NCBI GenBank assembly: GCA_964498395.1
Contig: CAZCHE010000002.1
Coordinates: 62,001 to 126,000, forward strand
Reading direction: 5' to 3'
DNA: 64,000 nt
From: Parapedobacter sp964498395
GTDB lineage: Bacteria; Bacteroidota; Bacteroidia; Sphingobacteriales; Sphingobacteriaceae
The notes below the pieces were generated by a model that was given only the letters and a program-made list of their open reading frames with translations, searched no databases and was not told the origin of the DNA. Positions 61,934 through 64,000 of the stretch are shown here, in pieces. Numbering within the stretch: the stretch's first letter is position 1; every line of letters begins with the position of its first letter. A program made the position numbers and the translations under genes.

Positions 61934-62402
61934 GCTACAAACATCGATAAACTTGCCCTGATATGCAAGTGGAAAGAAGTCGGGTGATAGGGGTGTGGGA
62001 AATTGCGGCCATTTTGTGGGAGGTATTGTGGAAGTTTTTCCACAATGTGGTGTGTTGGTGGCCCGTCGTTGTAGAAATTTGTCGGGAAAACGAAAACGAA
62101 CGGCTTTTTTTGGCTTTTATATCGTTGATATTCAGTTATATTTTGTGGTGAGGGGCATGATGGGCAATAATAAGGTGCTTCCTTTGCAAAGTTGGCATCA
62201 TATTGTGGTAAGACTATGTGGTTTTCTACGGAATTCACCTTGCATTGCTAAGGGTAAAAATAGTCATATAAGTTGAACAGGGAATACCACCTTTGTTCGT
62301 AAGAAGAGAACGGTAAATTACTTTAGTATAGTATGAACTGTTTGTTTTAGTATCTGGAAAAGCGTCGCCTCGGTGGCGCTTTTTTTAATAACCGAACTCA
62401 GG
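61934..62402. other. gene-poor 469-bp stretch with clustered TGTGG motifs
   Basis: No convincing gene is found. On the plus strand TGTGG occurs seven times (starting at 61994, 62015, 62027, 62046, 62144, 62204 and 62217) and once reversed (62040-62044). A perfect palindrome, ATTGTGGAA and TTCCACAAT, lies at 62025-62046. A hairpin with T-tract ends the stretch. The 102-residue frame on the minus strand is rich in Pro, Tyr and His and looks like non-coding sequence. Confidence 0.55.
62361..62386. terminator. hairpin terminator downstream of rarA, also active in plus direction
   Basis: A GC-rich hairpin (62361-62368 with 62373-62380, two G-T pairs) is followed on the plus strand by TTTTTTT. On the minus strand it lies 22 bp after the rarA stop and is followed by TTTT. 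No plus-strand gene precedes it. Confidence 0.7.
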
Positions 62403-63683
62403 TTAATACCCATATTTCCCTTTCCAGTTTTGCCTCAGTTTTTCACGCAGTTTATCTTCTGCGGGGTTTTTCCCGGGATCATACAGTTTGGTACCACTTA
62501 ACCCTTCGGGCATGAACTCCTGCTCGACAAAATTGCCTGCATAGCTATGGGCATATTTGTAGTCCTTGCCATAATCCAGCTGTTTCATCAGCTTGGTTGG
62601 CGCATTGCGAATAGGTAGGGGCACGGGGAGGTCACCCGTTTGCTTAACAAGTGCTTGCGCCTTATTGATGGCTTCGTAAGCAGCATTGCTTTTGGGCGAT
62701 GCGGCAAGATAGGTGACCGTTTGAGAGAGAATGATGCGCGACTCGGGCCAGCCGATTACATTGACCGCTTGGAAACAATTATTGGCGAGCAATAATGCAT
62801 TGGGATTGGCATTGCCGACGTCTTCGGAGGCCAATATGAGCAATCGGCGGGCGATGAACAGTGGGTCTTCACCACCTTCGATCATGCGGGCTAGCCAATA
62901 TACCGCAGCATTGGGGTCACTGCCTCGGATGGATTTGATAAAAGCCGAAATGATGTCGTAATGCTGTTCGCCGGCCTTGTCATAGATGGCCATGTTTTGT
63001 TGCACCTGATTCAATACAAAATCGTTGGTGATGGTAAGCGGCTGGCCAGCTGCGGCATTGACAACCAATTCGAGCACATTCAATAGTTTGCGAGCGTCAC
63101 CACCCGAAATTCGGATAAGGGCTTCGTGCTGTTCGACCACCACTTGTTGCTGACGGAGGTAATCGTCCTCTTGGAGGGCTTTGCTGATGATGCCTGCCAA
63201 TTCGTCTTCGGTCAAATGTTCCAGCACATATACTTGGCAACGGGAGAGCAACGCAGAAATGACTTCGAATGAAGGGTTTTCGGTGGTGGCGCCGATCAAC
63301 GTGACCAAGCCACGTTCGACGGCCCCGAGAAGCGAATCTTGCTGTGATTTGGAAAACCGGTGGATTTCGTCAATAAATAGGATCGGTTGTTCCTGTTCGA
63401 AGTTTTTCAATTGCTGGGCCTTGTCAATGACATCACGGATGTCTTTTACGCCCGAGCTGATGGCACTAAGGCTGAAGAAAGGACGATTGAGGGCTTTCGA
63501 TATAATCAAGGCAAGGGTGGTTTTGCCCACACCGGGAGGGCCCCAGAAGACCATGGAGGGGATGTTGTTTTGTTCAATAGCATTACGCAATACAGCCCCT
63601 GGGCCGATGATGTGTTGCTGCCCAACATAGTCCGCAATGGTCGTGGGACGCATGCGCTCTGCTAATGGTATTCGCGTTGCCAT
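62403..63683 (-). CDS. rarA: replication-associated recombination protein A (AAA ATPase)
   Basis: RarA acts at stalled replication forks. The product has 426 residues. The N-terminal PLAERMRPTTIADYVGQQHIIG, Walker A GPPGVGKTTLA, Walker B LFIDEIHRFSK, a sensor region GATTENPSFEV and the C-terminal tetramer domain (MIEGGEDPLFIARRLLILASEDVG) are typical. The longer frame starts at 63695, but a -7 element (TAAGTTTG at 63693-63700) overlaps it, so the ATG at 63683 (MATRIPLAERMRP) is used. It is divergent from a secreted-protein gene. Confidence 0.96.
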   Translation of the reverse strand: MATRIPLAERMRPTTIADYVGQQHIIGPGAVLRNAIEQNNIPSMVFWGPPGVGKTTLALIISKALNRPFFSLSAISSGVKDIRDVIDKAQQLKNFEQEQPILFIDEIHRFSKSQQDSLLGAVERGLVTLIGATTENPSFEVISALLSRCQVYVLEHLTEDELAGIISKALQEDDYLRQQQVVVEQHEALIRISGGDARKLLNVLELVVNAAAGQPLTITNDFVLNQVQQNMAIYDKAGEQHYDIISAFIKSIRGSDPNAAVYWLARMIEGGEDPLFIARRLLILASEDVGNANPNALLLANNCFQAVNVIGWPESRIILSQTVTYLAASPKSNAAYEAINKAQALVKQTGDLPVPLPIRNAPTKLMKQLDYGKDYKYAHSYAGNFVEQEFMPEGLSGTKLYDPGKNPAEDKLREKLRQNWKGKYGY

Positions 63684-63692
63684 GATTTTTAG

Positions 63693-63700
63693 CAAACTTA
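63693..63700 (-). promoter_or_regulatory. -7 element (TAAGTTTG) of rarA
   Basis: This is an exact TAnnTTTG match on the minus strand, 9 bases before the ATG at 63683. It implies a very short leader. Confidence 0.45.
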
Positions 63701-63787
63701 ATTAATTCACGGGTCATCTGCAAATCTTTTCATACTTCCCGCACAAAGGAACAATTTTTGTATCTTAGCAAACCTAATATGGTATAT

Positions 63788-64000
63788 ATGAGACTAAAAC
63801 AGCGGCTATTTGGCTATGTGGTGGGCTTTTATGGCGTTTTGATGTTGGTATGTGCACCTACTGGCCTCCGTGCTCAACAGCAGGTCGATTTCTCCGGTCA
63901 CATTACCCGTTATGACAGCACCTTTAACGGCGTCGGCCCAAAAGTATATTTTCTCCCACCCCCCAAGAGTGAAGAAGAACTACTGGATGACCGTTACGCA
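63788..64000 (+). CDS. secreted protein of unknown function (partial, 3' end outside window)
   Basis: The first 71 codons are present and the frame is open at the window edge. A signal peptide covers about residues 1-31 (hydrophobic VVGFYGVLMLVCAP, then GLRAQQQVDF). The mature part begins VDFSGHITRYDSTFNGVGPKVY and then turns acidic. This is too short for a family call. A second in-frame ATG lies at 63779; the one at 63788 is preferred because a -7-like TATCTTAG lies at 63761-63768. It is divergent from rarA. Confidence 0.7.
   Translation, partial: MRLKQRLFGYVVGFYGVLMLVCAPTGLRAQQQVDFSGHITRYDSTFNGVGPKVYFLPPPKSEEELLDDRYA

Noticed and set aside
61930..62238. 102-codon minus-strand frame with ATGA overlap to the small conserved gene
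   Set aside because: Composition is rich in Pro, Tyr and His with no helix or domain pattern, and it spans the repeated TGTGG motifs; judged non-coding.

Overview
The window looks like a chromosomal segment of a Bacteroidota bacterium, most likely Sphingobacteriaceae (Parapedobacter, Sphingobacterium or Pedobacter relatives). The evidence is two SusC/SusD-type polysaccharide utilisation loci (PULs), a hybrid two-component regulator, DUF4293, PA0069-type radical SAM and split DsbD genes, and many promoters whose only clear element is the Bacteroidota -7 motif TAnnTTTG. The base composition is near 50% GC. I saw no tRNA, rRNA, CRISPR array, insertion sequence or prophage. The taxon is inferred from gene content only.

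Region 1 (1-11723) is PUL 1. A minus-strand operon reads DUF1080 protein, Tat-exported Gfo/Idh/MocA oxidoreductase, SusC, SusD and a GH13 neopullulanase-like enzyme cut by the window edge. A hybrid histidine kinase/AraC regulator is divergent from it. The GH13 points to an alpha-glucan substrate. The first two genes suggest an added oxidative 3-keto-glycoside step.

Region 2 (11724-38400) is mostly housekeeping: an ABC exporter, truA, ung, an Lrp-type regulator, sufBCD, a COG2509 flavoprotein, a LemA/TPM/TPM/DUF58 cluster, a TlpA-like thioredoxin, pfkA, a DsbD system split over two genes, birA, rsfS, ftsH, a LUD-domain protein and a radical SAM protein. The radical SAM gene starts directly after a perfect 15-bp inverted repeat that contains its promoter.

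Region 3 (38436-57611) holds a rhomboid protease, then a sodium/solute symporter, a one-protein propeller/LuxR regulator, and PUL 2: SusC, SusD, LamG lipoprotein, two GH144-like enzymes, a GH43-like enzyme with a discoidin domain, and a GH3 beta-glucosidase. The tandem GH144-like genes with a GH3 suggest beta-1,2-glucan breakdown, with glucose or short glucans taken up by the symporter.

Region 4 (57636-64000) has an MhqD/MhqO-like hydrolase and dioxygenase pair for quinone stress divergent from a Crp/Fnr regulator, then exonuclease III, a cyclophilin, a small conserved protein, a gene-poor stretch with clustered TGTGG motifs, rarA, and the start of a secreted protein cut by the window edge.

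Several start codons were moved downstream of the longest reading frame because a -7 promoter element overlaps or follows the upstream candidate. These choices are stated in each entry.
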